DNA of 63,917 nucleotides from an uncultured bacterium (GCA_902801985.1 CADCKD010000007.1:1-63917), one strand, 5' to 3'. Positions 34,109 through 43,125 are shown, counted from the stretch's first letter. Numbers and translations: made by a program. Notes: generated from the letters alone by a model not told the origin.

Positions 34109-35392
34109 ATGTCAGTTACAGTATTTGCAAAACAAAAATACCTTAAAGGCGAAATAACTATCCCCTCTGATAAATCCATATCTCACAGAGCGGTTATCTT
34201 CTCTTCTCTTGCAAAAGGTACTTCTATAATTAAAAATTTCTCAAAAGGGCAAGATCCTCAATCGAGTCTTCAGATTTGTAAAGCTCTTGGTGCCGATATT
34301 GAGCAAAATGAAACTGAAATTATTGTAAAATCAAAAGGAAAATATTTCCCAAATAATAATGACATAGTTCTAAATTGCGGTAACTCAGGTACCACAATCA
34401 GGCTTATGTCAGGAATTCTTGCAGGACAAAAATTCAACTCTATTCTAATAGGAGATGAAAGCCTTTCAAATCGCCCGATGAAACGAATTATAGAACCGTT
34501 AACACTTATGGGTGCAAATATTGAATCAAATGACGGTAAAGCCCCATTAAAAATTTTCGCTTCAAATTTAAATAGCATAAACTATAAATCAAATATTGCT
34601 TCCGCTCAAGTAAAATCCTGTGTACTACTTGCAGGACTTTATGCAAATGCAACTACAACATATAAGGAAATTTACCCCTCAAGAAATCATACCGAAATAA
34701 TGTTATCTGCCATGGGCGCAAATATCAATGCCTCAAACGGGATAATTTCTATTTCTAATTCCGAATTATGCCCTGTGAATATCGAAATTCCCGGAGATAT
34801 TTCTTCTGCTGCATTTTTTATTGCCGCCGCCTTAATTGTCCCAAATTCAAGTATAATAATCAAAAATGTCGGATTAAATGATACCCGCTCCGGAATAATT
34901 AAAATACTCAAAAAAATGGGCGCAAATATAGAAATACTTGATAAACGTGAAGTTTGCGGAGAAAATATTGGAGATATAAAAGTTGAGTACACAAAAGAAT
35001 TAAAATCCTGCGAAATTTCAGGCGAAATAATCCCAACTCTTATTGATGAGATACCCGTTTTAGCTGTTCTTGCTACTCAAGCTCAAGGTACAACAATAAT
35101 AAAAGATGCACAAGACCTTAGAAATAAAGAATCTGACAGAATAAAATTGACTGTATCAGAACTCAAAAAACTTGGTGCAGACATCGAAGAAACCCAAGAT
35201 GGCATGATTATCAACGGCAAAACGGAGCTTAAAGGTGGTGTAGAAGTTGATTCATATAAAGACCACAGGCTCGCTATGAGTCTGTATGTTGCAGGACTTG
35301 TATGCCAAAAAGAAATACTAATAAATGAATTTGAGTGGGTAAATATTTCATTTCCTGAATTTGAAAGCCTTATGGATAATCTTACTAATTAA
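34109..35392 (+). CDS. aroA: 3-phosphoshikimate 1-carboxyvinyltransferase (EPSP synthase)
   Basis: 427 residues. Motifs: 'IPSDKSISHRAVIFSSLAKG', 'LNCGNSGTTIRLMSGILAG', 'RPMKRIIEPL' and 'DLRNKESDRI', ending 'DSYKDHRLAMSL'. Joins shikimate 3-phosphate and PEP in aromatic amino acid synthesis. The family's Gly-Asn-Ala-Gly-Thr active-site loop reads CGNSGTT, as in class II enzymes. Overlaps the convergent kinase gene by 4 bases. Confidence 0.96.
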   Translation: MSVTVFAKQKYLKGEITIPSDKSISHRAVIFSSLAKGTSIIKNFSKGQDPQSSLQICKALGADIEQNETEIIVKSKGKYFPNNNDIVLNCGNSGTTIRLMSGILAGQKFNSILIGDESLSNRPMKRIIEPLTLMGANIESNDGKAPLKIFASNLNSINYKSNIASAQVKSCVLLAGLYANATTTYKEIYPSRNHTEIMLSAMGANINASNGIISISNSELCPVNIEIPGDISSAAFFIAAALIVPNSSIIIKNVGLNDTRSGIIKILKKMGANIEILDKREVCGENIGDIKVEYTKELKSCEISGEIIPTLIDEIPVLAVLATQAQGTTIIKDAQDLRNKESDRIKLTVSELKKLGADIEETQDGMIINGKTELKGGVEVDSYKDHRLAMSLYVAGLVCQKEILINEFEWVNISFPEFESLMDNLTN

Positions 35393-36225
35393 TATTCAAT
35401 ATCCCTAAGGGTTTTGAATATTCTGTCAGTAATGTCTTGAATGTATTCTTGGCTGACCATTCCGTTTATAATCGCATCTGCTATTTCGTATGTAGGGCGA
35501 ATGTATAATTGTGCAGTCCTGTTTACGTCTGCGAATTGCATATCCGCAGCAGCTCCCTCTTTGCCGCGTTCTTTTGCTCGTTTGTACCAACGTTCTTTAA
35601 TAACTTCTAATGGGGTAAATACATAGACTTTTACATCCATAATATCCCTAACTCCCTCATTTAGAACGTATAGACCTTCTGTTAATATTACTTTTGCAGG
35701 TGTTTTTTCTTCTCCATCAGGATTTGATTCACACGTAACAAAATCGTAGCGTGGAGATTTTATTGTTAAACCTTCTTTTAAAGCAACAAGATGATTTTTC
35801 ATAAGATTTAAATCTATAACATCCGGAGTGTCAAAACTAAATCCAGTTTTAAATAATGCTTCATAACTTCCTGCTTCGCGAAGCTCTTTTGAAGTATCCT
35901 TGTAATAATCATCACATCGGATAACGGTATATATCCCTTGAGTTTTGTCTTTAACACATGCTTTGATAGTGTTATCGACAAAAACTGTTTTTCCGGATGC
36001 ACTCTCACCTGTTATACCAATTAGGAATGTCTTTTTCTTATCCTGAACAACTTTTCTTGCTATATCCATGATTAATGAATCAGATATCTTTAAAAATAAA
36101 GGCTGTTCTTCTTTTTTATCTTCTTCTAATATTTTATTCAATGCATCAACGATTGTGGAAATAATTTCCATATCTCGTCTGCTCGAATAATAATCGTAGC
36201 TTGTTAATCCAAAATCACTTAGCAT
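35389..36225 (-). CDS. Uridine kinase / phosphoribulokinase family protein
   Basis: 278 residues. A helical N-terminal ~70 residues, then a P-loop 'GITGESASGKTVF', 'IRCDDYYKD', 'FDTPDVIDLNLMKNHL' and 'ILTEGLYVLN', the order of uridine kinase-type enzymes. It would phosphorylate uridine/cytidine or a related substrate with ATP/GTP. The N-terminal extension and C-terminal 'YIRPTYEIADAIING' are not in canonical Udk, so the substrate is uncertain. Confidence 0.8.
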   Translation of the reverse strand: MLSDFGLTSYDYYSSRRDMEIISTIVDALNKILEEDKKEEQPLFLKISDSLIMDIARKVVQDKKKTFLIGITGESASGKTVFVDNTIKACVKDKTQGIYTVIRCDDYYKDTSKELREAGSYEALFKTGFSFDTPDVIDLNLMKNHLVALKEGLTIKSPRYDFVTCESNPDGEEKTPAKVILTEGLYVLNEGVRDIMDVKVYVFTPLEVIKERWYKRAKERGKEGAAADMQFADVNRTAQLYIRPTYEIADAIINGMVSQEYIQDITDRIFKTLRDIEY

Positions 36226-36320
36226 GTTGTTCCACCCATTCCAATTAGTAATATCTTACTTGAAAATAAATTAATCGACTACCAAAGATGAAATTTTGTA
36301 ACAAAAATGTATAAAAATAT

Positions 36321-36348
36321 TAAAGTTTTTTCACACGAGTGCCGATAG
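36321..36348 (+). promoter_or_regulatory. Sigma-28 (FliA/SigD)-type promoter
   Basis: TAAAGTTT at 36321-36328, then GCCGATAG at 36341-36348, with 16 bases between TAAA and GCCG. This is close to the TAAA-N14-16-GCCGATAT consensus. It lies 42 bases before the 57-residue gene. Confidence 0.7.
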
Positions 36349-36389
36349 TAATTCTGTTGAGAGTAAAAAGTATTATAGGAGTAAGATTT

Positions 36390-36563
36390 ATGTATCAAGA
36401 CAAGATTTATCAAAATGCTTTGAAAGAGTCTAGAGAAGCAGATTTTAATGAATTAAAAAAGGAAGTTAAAACAGTAGAAAGTGTAATTGAAAAATTTTTA
36501 ACTCAAATGTTAGAATGTACCGCATCTATCTCAGAACGTGATTTTCACGCTTGCGGTGTATAG
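36390..36563 (+). CDS. Small helical protein behind a sigma-28-type promoter (57 aa)
   Basis: From the ATG at 36390 (TAGGAG upstream). 57 residues, charged and probably one long helix ('NELKKEVKTVESVIEKFLTQ'), with two Cys, one near the C terminus. Terminator directly after. In other bacteria sigma-28 drives late flagellar, chemotaxis and surface genes, so a small chaperone or regulator such as a FlgM/FliS-like partner is possible, but no such sequence signature is seen. Confidence 0.65.
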   Translation: MYQDKIYQNALKESREADFNELKKEVKTVESVIEKFLTQMLECTASISERDFHACGV

Positions 36564-36571
36564 AAATATTT

Positions 36572-36603
36572 AAAAAGAGCCCTTTTATGAGGGCTCTTTT
36601 TTT
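36572..36603. terminator. Bidirectional terminator
   Basis: AAAAAGAGCCC-(8)-GGGCTCTTTTTTT. Confidence 0.92.
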
Positions 36604-36632
36604 GTTCAAATTTATGATTTTTTATTATTACA

Positions 36633-37844
36633 TTACATAAATCTTGGCGGTTGTACCGGAAGTGAGTAATATGGCATTCCCGTTGTTGGTGAAACATATG
36701 ACATTTGTGGTCCTGCCGGCATTCCTGTCTGAGTAACAATACTTCCAAATACTTGTGATAATGGTTGTTCTTTAGCTTTTTCCTGTTTCTTCTTTTCTTC
36801 TTCTTTTTCTTCTTCAGATTCTTCTGCCCCTTGAGGTTTTGCTGCAGTTGGTGCAGGAGTGGCAACTTGTGCTGTTTGCTGTTGCGTTTGCTCTGTTGCT
36901 TGAGCTTGAGTTGTAGCTTGAGCTTCCTCTTGTTGGAAATTTTTAGCTTCCTCTGCTAAATCAATTTTTGTATTATATAAATTTTCTAAGGATTCTTTTG
37001 CTTTTAAGTCTTCTTCGCTAAGTTTTCCTTTGTTATCTATATAGCTTTGAACAAGTCTTTGATATGCTGTTCCTGCAACTTCGTCTGCTCCTTGGCCGGT
37101 TTCTGCTACTTGGTCAGTTGCTTGTTGTGCTGCTTCTTGTTGAGCTTTTTCAACTTCGCTTGGTCCAAGTACTTTGTCTGCGGCTTTGTTGCATAACCAG
37201 CTGCCTAAACATCCTCCTAAGAATCCGACAATGCCTCCGATTACTGTTCCTAATCCTGGGCATATAGCTGTACCTATTGCTGCTCCGGCTTTTGTACCTA
37301 ACGCACAACCTGCCCACCAACCGACACCGGTTGCTGCTGCTTTGGCCGTTGTTTTTCCAAGTTGTTTAAATCCTTGTTTTGTTCCTAATTGAAATGCAGG
37401 TATTACATCTGTGAAAGTTCCTACTGCCATATCAAATGCGGCCATTGCGACTCCGCCGCCACCTTTAGTGAAGAACTTTCCCCAAAATCCTTTTGTTGCT
37501 TTAGCCCCTGCTGCAGCGGCATTTGTTGCTTCTGCTGCAGTCTCTGCTGCGGCTCTGCTTTCAACAATTTTACCTGCTCCATTCCAGATATTTTTAATAG
37601 TTTTACCGCCTGCTGTTGCTTCTTTCATAATTTGTTTTGCCGCAACATCTGAAGCTTTAACCGCTTCCCAGGCACCCCTTAAATTTTTTCTGTTTTTCAC
37701 AGCCCATGCACCCCCGCTAAAGGCAGCAAAACCAAGTCCTTCTTTTGCGGCGTCTCCAACTGTCGGTGCGTGGTTTATCCCGGTACCTGTTGCGTATTTG
37801 ACAAGATTTTGTACATCTCTGTACTGTACGCTTGAAATAGCCAT
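36633..37844 (-). CDS. Glycine-zipper membrane protein with Gln/Glu-rich tail (paralog A)
   Basis: 403 residues, AAGGGG before the ATG. An Ala/Lys-rich helical N-terminal half, then a Gly-zipper block ('GTKAGAAIGTAICPGLGTVIGGIVGFLGG' in parts, about residues 183-225), an Ala/Gln/Glu-rich, probably coiled or disordered region, and a Pro/Tyr/Met-rich C terminus ('TGMPYYSLPVQPPRF'). Same architecture as the next gene. Glycine zippers insert into membranes in some colicins, toxins and envelope proteins. No signal peptide. Function unknown. Confidence 0.7.
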   Translation of the reverse strand: MAISSVQYRDVQNLVKYATGTGINHAPTVGDAAKEGLGFAAFSGGAWAVKNRKNLRGAWEAVKASDVAAKQIMKEATAGGKTIKNIWNGAGKIVESRAAAETAAEATNAAAAGAKATKGFWGKFFTKGGGGVAMAAFDMAVGTFTDVIPAFQLGTKQGFKQLGKTTAKAAATGVGWWAGCALGTKAGAAIGTAICPGLGTVIGGIVGFLGGCLGSWLCNKAADKVLGPSEVEKAQQEAAQQATDQVAETGQGADEVAGTAYQRLVQSYIDNKGKLSEEDLKAKESLENLYNTKIDLAEEAKNFQQEEAQATTQAQATEQTQQQTAQVATPAPTAAKPQGAEESEEEKEEEKKKQEKAKEQPLSQVFGSIVTQTGMPAGPQMSYVSPTTGMPYYSLPVQPPRFM

Positions 37845-37948
37845 TCTAATTTCCCCTTTTCCGTGTTTATCTATTTTCCCCTATAACTTTATAAAGTATT
37901 TCTCTTGGCAATAATTGCTTTGCTTTAATTTTTTTTTTAAGAAATGTT

Positions 37949-37979
37949 AAGGCAAGACTTTATTATTAAGTCTTGCCTT
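37949..37979 (-). terminator. Hairpin terminator
   Basis: AAGGCAAGACTT-TATTATT-AAGTCTTGCCTT, downstream of the minus-strand gene at 38005-38805; little T tail. Confidence 0.65.
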
Positions 37980-38004
37980 GAGTTAGGTATTATGGATAGG
38001 GAAT

Positions 38005-38805
38005 TTATGCAATTGCATTGAATGGTAATTGATTCATATATATATCATCTTTATATGGATTATTAAAAGAACTGTACATGTATGGATTATAATTGCTATA
38101 AGGGTTTTGTGTCGGAGTTGCTGCTTGCGGAACTTGTGCCATTGCTGCACCTTGTTGCTCTTGTGCTTGTTGAACTTGCGCTAATTGTTCTTCGGCTTCT
38201 GCTTTCTTTTCTGAATATGATTTGCCGACAATTTTTCCTGCAAGCCATTCACCTGCAACCCATCCTACAAGGCTACCGATTCCCGGACAAATTGCGGAAC
38301 CTATTGCAGAGCCTAATCCCGCACCAACCAATCTGACAGCTGGTTTAATTGTTTCTTTCAAACCTTGGATTATTCCTTTTTCTTTTGTTGCTTTAATTAT
38401 ATTTGGAACTTCACCTACAAGCATAAGTGCCGCAAATATAAACGGCAATTTTTTACCTACACCTTTGGTCAGGCCTTTAAATGTGCCCCATAAGCTGCTT
38501 TTACCTTTTATTGTTGCAAGTCTTTTACCGGCTTGTATTGAACTTGATATGTCTGGAATTAAATTCTTTAAATTTCCGCACATTTTGCTAAGGAAGTTAC
38601 CCTTATTGGCAGCATTGTTAATTCCTTTTAAGCCAACTTTTGCGACCTCAGAAAGTGAACTGCCTGACTTGTATGCTGCTCTCATTCCTTTACCAACTGC
38701 TTCTGCACTGGTCCCAAAAGTTAATTCAGGTGTGGCTTTCAAAATTTGTTTACCGTATTTGTAGACGGATTTTGCAACACTTGTAATTCCTGAAATACTT
38801 ACCAT
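38005..38805 (-). CDS. Glycine-zipper membrane protein (paralog B)
   Basis: 266 residues. An N-terminal helical part ('VSISGITSVAKSVYKYGKQ'), a hydrophobic helix 'LPFIFAALMLVGEVP', the Gly-zipper 'GAGLGSAIGSAICPGIGSLVGWVAG', a Gln/Glu coiled stretch ('KKAEAEEQLAQVQQAQEQQ') and an Asn/Pro/Tyr-rich end. Shares 'SAICPGIG' and domain order with the neighbour at 36633. No signal peptide, function unknown. Confidence 0.7.
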   Translation of the reverse strand: MVSISGITSVAKSVYKYGKQILKATPELTFGTSAEAVGKGMRAAYKSGSSLSEVAKVGLKGINNAANKGNFLSKMCGNLKNLIPDISSSIQAGKRLATIKGKSSLWGTFKGLTKGVGKKLPFIFAALMLVGEVPNIIKATKEKGIIQGLKETIKPAVRLVGAGLGSAIGSAICPGIGSLVGWVAGEWLAGKIVGKSYSEKKAEAEEQLAQVQQAQEQQGAAMAQVPQAATPTQNPYSNYNPYMYSSFNNPYKDDIYMNQLPFNAIA

Positions 38806-38912
38806 TTTTACCTACCTTTTCAATATAATACATTACTAACCTACATGTATTTAAAGTGTTTTTTTCATGAAAAATTGCTAAATTTATAAGTTTTGTTAAG
38901 ATGTTTATAAAC

Positions 38913-39497
38913 AATACTATAGGAAGTTTTTTGTGGTTAAATACCAAAATCTTCCTTATGCCCCATTTCTTTGACCGCAAAGAAACGGGGCGCAAAGAAA
39001 CTCCCCGACCTGAACTTCGCTTGCTAATAAATTGTAATTGTTCTGCCTCAAGCGGGCAAACTCACTTCGTTCAAACAATGCCCGCTTTGACCTTGCAGAA
39101 CAAAACATTTATTGCTCGCTACGTAAAGGTCGGAAGGGGGGTAAATGTTGTTACAAACAGTTGTGCAGACTCCCATGTTGTTGCTAACGGGTAATACTGA
39201 TTCCTACCCAGCGGGGGTAGGTTAGGTGGGGAAAAAATACAGAAAAAATTGCCTTTAACCCATTGAGGAGATAGGGTGAGAAACTGTATGCGAACCGTTA
39301 TTTAGGTTCGCCCTTGATTTTTGCCTAAAAGGCAAAAACGTATGAATAAATTAAACTAATATCTTATGAGCGGAGCGGTGCCGCAGGCAACGCAGCAATG
39401 AGCGTGTTTTTCTTTTCGGTTCACTTTTCTTTTTACGTCGCAATTAAAAAGAAAAGTGAACTATCAGTGGAGAATTATAAAAACTTCCGATAGTATT
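38913..39497. mobile_element. 585-bp nested-palindrome element with terminal inverted repeats (MITE-like)
   Basis: Ends: AATACTATAGGAAGTTTTT (38913-38931) and AAAAACTTCCGATAGTATT (39479-39497), inverted 19-mers with one mismatch. Inside are stacked inverted repeats: CCCCATTTCTTTG/CAAAGAAACGGGG (38961-38990); a tiered stem 39005-39133 (CCGACCT/AGGTCGG, AATAAAT/ATTTATT, GTTCTGC/GCAGAAC, AAGCGGGCA/TGCCCGCTT); GCGAACC/GGTTCGC (39290-39311); TTTTTGCC/GGCAAAAA (39318-39338); and a perfect 16-bp GTTCACTTTTCTTTTT stem (39419-39461). No transposase frame; a 97-codon frame inside looks spurious. No clear target duplication was seen. Confidence 0.65.
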
Positions 39498-39560
39498 ATT
39501 TATGTTACTTTGTGTGTATAAATAGCGTAATATGTGCTTATATGCTAAACTATTATCGTT

Positions 39561-41438
39561 ATGGTACAAGATTTTTCAATAGAAAACGAAAAAGAAAGAG
39601 CATATTACAGACAGGATTTTTCTGTTGTAAAAGAGCTTATTAATAGAATAAGAACTGCACTTTGTACAAAATCACCTATAAGAATTTCTGATTTAAATTT
39701 GGATGGTATTATTGATTACAATGCTTCTTTTAGTTTTGCTTATATAAGTTTATTCCAAACCAAATGCCATCAAATGAGGTGGGGTTCTAACAGGCCGACT
39801 TTGGAAGAAGCATTCAATAGAGATATTGAAAAAATATATTCTGCCGCTAATTTTTCAGAATTTAGCATAGAAAACCCTGAAGAATGCAGAATTATGATTG
39901 AAGTTATTACACAGCAAAGTCATGTAAATATAAATGATTTACAGATTTTTGATTTCGATGAAAATCGTTTTGAACCCGGAATAACAGGTCTAAAGTTGGT
40001 ATTAGACAATAATACCTATGTTTACCCTCCGACTTATGCTTGGACGCAAAGCCAACTGGGGATTAAATCTGTATTGAATACTCTTATAAGAAAAACCCCT
40101 ATAAAAAATATGACAGATAAAATATCTGAACGAATTAAAATTTTGAAACAAAAACCACATGAATTATATCTTGTTAAAAGCCGTGCATTTATTAGTTTTA
40201 AAGATGGTATTATCCCTTTATACAGGGGGTACAAGTTTAATGAATATTCACTTCAGGGAATAAAGGATATTGTTATAAATTCCGTAAATTGGATTATGGA
40301 TAATATGCGGTCTGATGGGCGTTTTTTGTATTATTATGACTGTTTTGAAGATAGTTATAAAGATCATGAGCATCCTGACAGGAAAGAAGATAATTTATAT
40401 TATAATGATCTGCGCCATTGCGGTGGGATTATTACTTTAATCCGTGCGTATCAGATGACAAAAGATAATAAATATCTAGAAGCTGCGAAAAAAGGAATAG
40501 ATTTTATCACCACTATCACGCGAGAACATCAAACAGATTACGGTACAGGAGCTTATGTATATTATAATAACAAGGCTAAATTAGGCGGTGTAGGGGTTAT
40601 TCTGATTGCAATGATGAAGTATCGCCAAGAAACCGGTGATAAAACTTATGACGATTATATAAAAAAATATACAAGACACTTACTTTCAAGAATTTATAAA
40701 ACAGGTGAAATGCTGGGTTATTTTATAAATCCAAGTGTTCAAAACGGTGCAGAACTTCTAACAATGACAGATGAAGAACGAAAAGAAACCTTCTCATTCT
40801 ATTACCCCGGGGAAGCGTTGCTAGGATTAGCTCTTTTTGCAAACCACTTTGAAGAAGATGAAGAATTAAGGCAGATTGTCCTTGAAAAAAGTAAAATTGC
40901 ACTTGATTGGATTGTTGATGAACGTCCAAAAATATACAAAGAGCTGTTTACAGAGCTCCCATCTGACGGGTGGCTTATGCAAGCAATTGAAGAATGGTGC
41001 AAAAATCCTGATTTTGTAAAAGATAATTATATTAATTTTGTTTTTACTGATGCAAAAACGATGATTGAAAAAACATACAAAAAAGATGATTCTCCTTATT
41101 TAGATTATGAAGGCGGTATGTATTATGTTTACGGCGATCATTTCTATCCTGATGGCGCCAGATGCGAAGGTTTGATTGCAGCTTATTATCTTGCAAAAAA
41201 TCTCGGAAAAGAGGATTTGGCTTCTGAATTTTTAGAAGCTTGCAGAAAGTGTGCGCTTTCTCAAATGTATCTATATAACAGTGAAGAGAATGTTTACCCC
41301 CACTTTAACCAAGAAAAATCATTGCATAGTATAAGGTTTAAGGCTACAAGACAATGGGTAAGGGTAGATTCAATTCAGCACGTTGCCTGCTTTTTTGCAA
41401 GATTATTCTTTGCAGAAAATAATATTATTGTTAAATAA
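39561..41438 (+). CDS. AMMECR1-like domain fused to a six-hairpin glycosidase-like domain
   Basis: 625 residues, no signal peptide. Residues about 30-200 resemble AMMECR1: 'FSFAYISLFQ', 'RPTLEEAFNRDIEKIYSAANFSEF', 'RIMIEVITQQSHV' and 'GITGLKLVLDNNTYVYPP', matching the positions of 'GVFVTL', 'LxxAVxxxAxxAAxxDxRF', 'IEVSVLS' and 'GxxGLxL'. From about 235 the sequence has repeating helix pairs ('WIMDNMRSDGRFLYYYD', 'RHCGGIITLIRAYQMT', 'GGVGVILIAMMKYRQETG', 'YYPGEALLGLALFAN', 'GARCEGLIAAYYLA'), the (alpha/alpha)6 pattern of thioredoxin-like/glycosidase families. AMMECR1 proteins occur with radical SAM and MEMO proteins. Substrate unknown. Confidence 0.6.
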   Translation: MVQDFSIENEKERAYYRQDFSVVKELINRIRTALCTKSPIRISDLNLDGIIDYNASFSFAYISLFQTKCHQMRWGSNRPTLEEAFNRDIEKIYSAANFSEFSIENPEECRIMIEVITQQSHVNINDLQIFDFDENRFEPGITGLKLVLDNNTYVYPPTYAWTQSQLGIKSVLNTLIRKTPIKNMTDKISERIKILKQKPHELYLVKSRAFISFKDGIIPLYRGYKFNEYSLQGIKDIVINSVNWIMDNMRSDGRFLYYYDCFEDSYKDHEHPDRKEDNLYYNDLRHCGGIITLIRAYQMTKDNKYLEAAKKGIDFITTITREHQTDYGTGAYVYYNNKAKLGGVGVILIAMMKYRQETGDKTYDDYIKKYTRHLLSRIYKTGEMLGYFINPSVQNGAELLTMTDEERKETFSFYYPGEALLGLALFANHFEEDEELRQIVLEKSKIALDWIVDERPKIYKELFTELPSDGWLMQAIEEWCKNPDFVKDNYINFVFTDAKTMIEKTYKKDDSPYLDYEGGMYYVYGDHFYPDGARCEGLIAAYYLAKNLGKEDLASEFLEACRKCALSQMYLYNSEENVYPHFNQEKSLHSIRFKATRQWVRVDSIQHVACFFARLFFAENNIIVK

Positions 41439-41475
41439 TTTTGTAACAAAAACTTAACATTTCCTCTTTTAAAAT

Positions 41476-41503
41476 TAAAGTTTCTTTCTTCATGTGCCGA
41501 ATA
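41476..41503 (+). promoter_or_regulatory. Sigma-28-type promoter
   Basis: TAAAGTTT at 41476-41483, then GCCGAATA at 41496-41503, again 16 bases between TAAA and GCCG. Lies 47 bases before the gene at 41551. Confidence 0.65.
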
Positions 41504-41550
41504 CATTAATATAAGATACGAAAATTATAGAAAGGAACGTTTACAGACCA

Positions 41551-43125
41551 ATGGGAATGGCAGCATCACAAGGAAGATTGTTATTTATGACAGCAAGACT
41601 GTCAAATAATGAATTTGAACAACAATCTGTTGCTTATTCAAAGCAGCGTCTTGCTGAAACATCCCAACTTGCAAACGATAAATATCTTGAAGCATTAAAT
41701 GCTACAAGTTACCAGATTTTGGTTGGCTATAACGGAACAGATGCGAATTTCGAAAATGTTACTTATAGCCAATTAACGGGACCTAATAATGTAGCCGTTG
41801 GCAAACAATATATAGTTCAAGACAGAGATGGCAAAATTCTTGTTACTCAGGCTATTGCAGATGCATTCGAAAAAGCAAACGGTGATTATAATAAATTCTT
41901 AGCTAAATTTTATCTGACTCAATCAGATATTGATGTTAATAACAAAACAGTATCTTTGCAAATGATTCACAATGCTTGGGATAAATATTTGACATCAGTC
42001 GGACAAGGTATCAATGCCGCACCTACAAATGTTGGTAATGATATTGAAGGAACACCTCCGGGTGACAGCCGTCACATATTAGGCTTTGGGTTTACAATTG
42101 CAGAAGAGTATGATCCGGATGAAGGAACAAAAAAAACAGGTATTCTTACCGGTTATCCTGTTTATAAAACTGCACATGCAAGAGGTAAAGAAAATACCGA
42201 ATATGCAGGTATGGAATTTGATGTTGTAAACCAAGAGGGTGGAACTTCTTATATCAACGCATATCCGGTATACATTACGCAAAATTCATCCGGACAGTAC
42301 ATAGCTGTTTATAGAGATGCTAAAAATGAGCAACACGTATTAGAAGGATATGAGGTAGATGTTGACCCTAATAATCCGTATAAAATCACTTCATACACTG
42401 ATGCTGAAGGTAATACAACAGAATTAGGTGAGGGAGAGAATATTTATGTCCACCCATATTTATCAGCAGATTCATCTATGACAGTATTTCAACCTTCGCT
42501 TTTTGCAAGCACCACAGGTACAGTAAAGCTTGATGAAAACTTTGCTGTTGATCAAACAAAAACTCCTATACCATATGAGGGGACCACAGCAGCTCAAAGA
42601 GCCTTGTATGACTACGCAGTTGCTATTACAGAGGCATTTTACAACAAAGGAACAGATCATAGCGGGCTTAAAAATGACAAGAGTTTGATTACATATTATC
42701 AAAATATTTATAATGTAATGCTAACAAAAGGTTACATTACTTATGAGCAAATGAGAACAAATAACTATATTTCTTCTACCAGTGATGATGAGAAAAAAGC
42801 ATATAGTGATGATGAATGGTTGGTTCGCCAATTGAAGAACGGCAAATTAAATATTTCATACTTCTCAGCTGTTGAAAGAAATTTTGTATCAACATCTTTA
42901 GATGATGATGAATCTATAACAGAAAAAGAAGACAAATCCAAAATGGCTATCGCAGAACAAGTCTACAATTCTACTATGGATAGAATTGAAAGAGAAGATA
43001 AATACTTCGATATGCAATTAAATAAACTTGAAGCAGAACACTCTGCATTGCAAACCGAATATGAATCCGTAGCAAAAGTTATTCAGAAAAACGTTGAAAA
43101 ATCATTCAACACATTCAATGCATAA
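41551..43125 (+). CDS. Protein with helical ends and variable middle, behind a sigma-28-type promoter
   Basis: 524 residues. The N-terminal ~55 residues ('MGMAASQGRLLFMTARLSNN', then Gln/Lys/Ala-rich) and the C-terminal ~85 residues ('YNSTMDRIEREDKYFDMQLNKLEAEH' in parts, ending 'KNVEKSFNTFNA') are helical and coiled-coil-like; the middle is rich in Gly, Thr, Tyr, Asp and probably beta. No signal peptide. This is the layout of flagellin/FlgL/FlgK-type axial proteins exported by a type III apparatus, although no direct similarity can be claimed. Function unknown. Confidence 0.65.
   Translation: MGMAASQGRLLFMTARLSNNEFEQQSVAYSKQRLAETSQLANDKYLEALNATSYQILVGYNGTDANFENVTYSQLTGPNNVAVGKQYIVQDRDGKILVTQAIADAFEKANGDYNKFLAKFYLTQSDIDVNNKTVSLQMIHNAWDKYLTSVGQGINAAPTNVGNDIEGTPPGDSRHILGFGFTIAEEYDPDEGTKKTGILTGYPVYKTAHARGKENTEYAGMEFDVVNQEGGTSYINAYPVYITQNSSGQYIAVYRDAKNEQHVLEGYEVDVDPNNPYKITSYTDAEGNTTELGEGENIYVHPYLSADSSMTVFQPSLFASTTGTVKLDENFAVDQTKTPIPYEGTTAAQRALYDYAVAITEAFYNKGTDHSGLKNDKSLITYYQNIYNVMLTKGYITYEQMRTNNYISSTSDDEKKAYSDDEWLVRQLKNGKLNISYFSAVERNFVSTSLDDDESITEKEDKSKMAIAEQVYNSTMDRIEREDKYFDMQLNKLEAEHSALQTEYESVAKVIQKNVEKSFNTFNA

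Noticed and set aside
33811..34146. 111-codon plus-strand frame
   Set aside because: Runs antisense through tRNA-Ser and into the aroA start.
38901..39194. 97-codon frame in the palindromic element
   Set aside because: Starts in the left inverted end and reads hairpin arms; no ribosome binding site and no domain. Not a transposase.
38913..39497. Complete insertion sequence
   Set aside because: Terminal inverted repeats are present but there is no transposase frame or clear target duplication, so only a MITE-like call is given.
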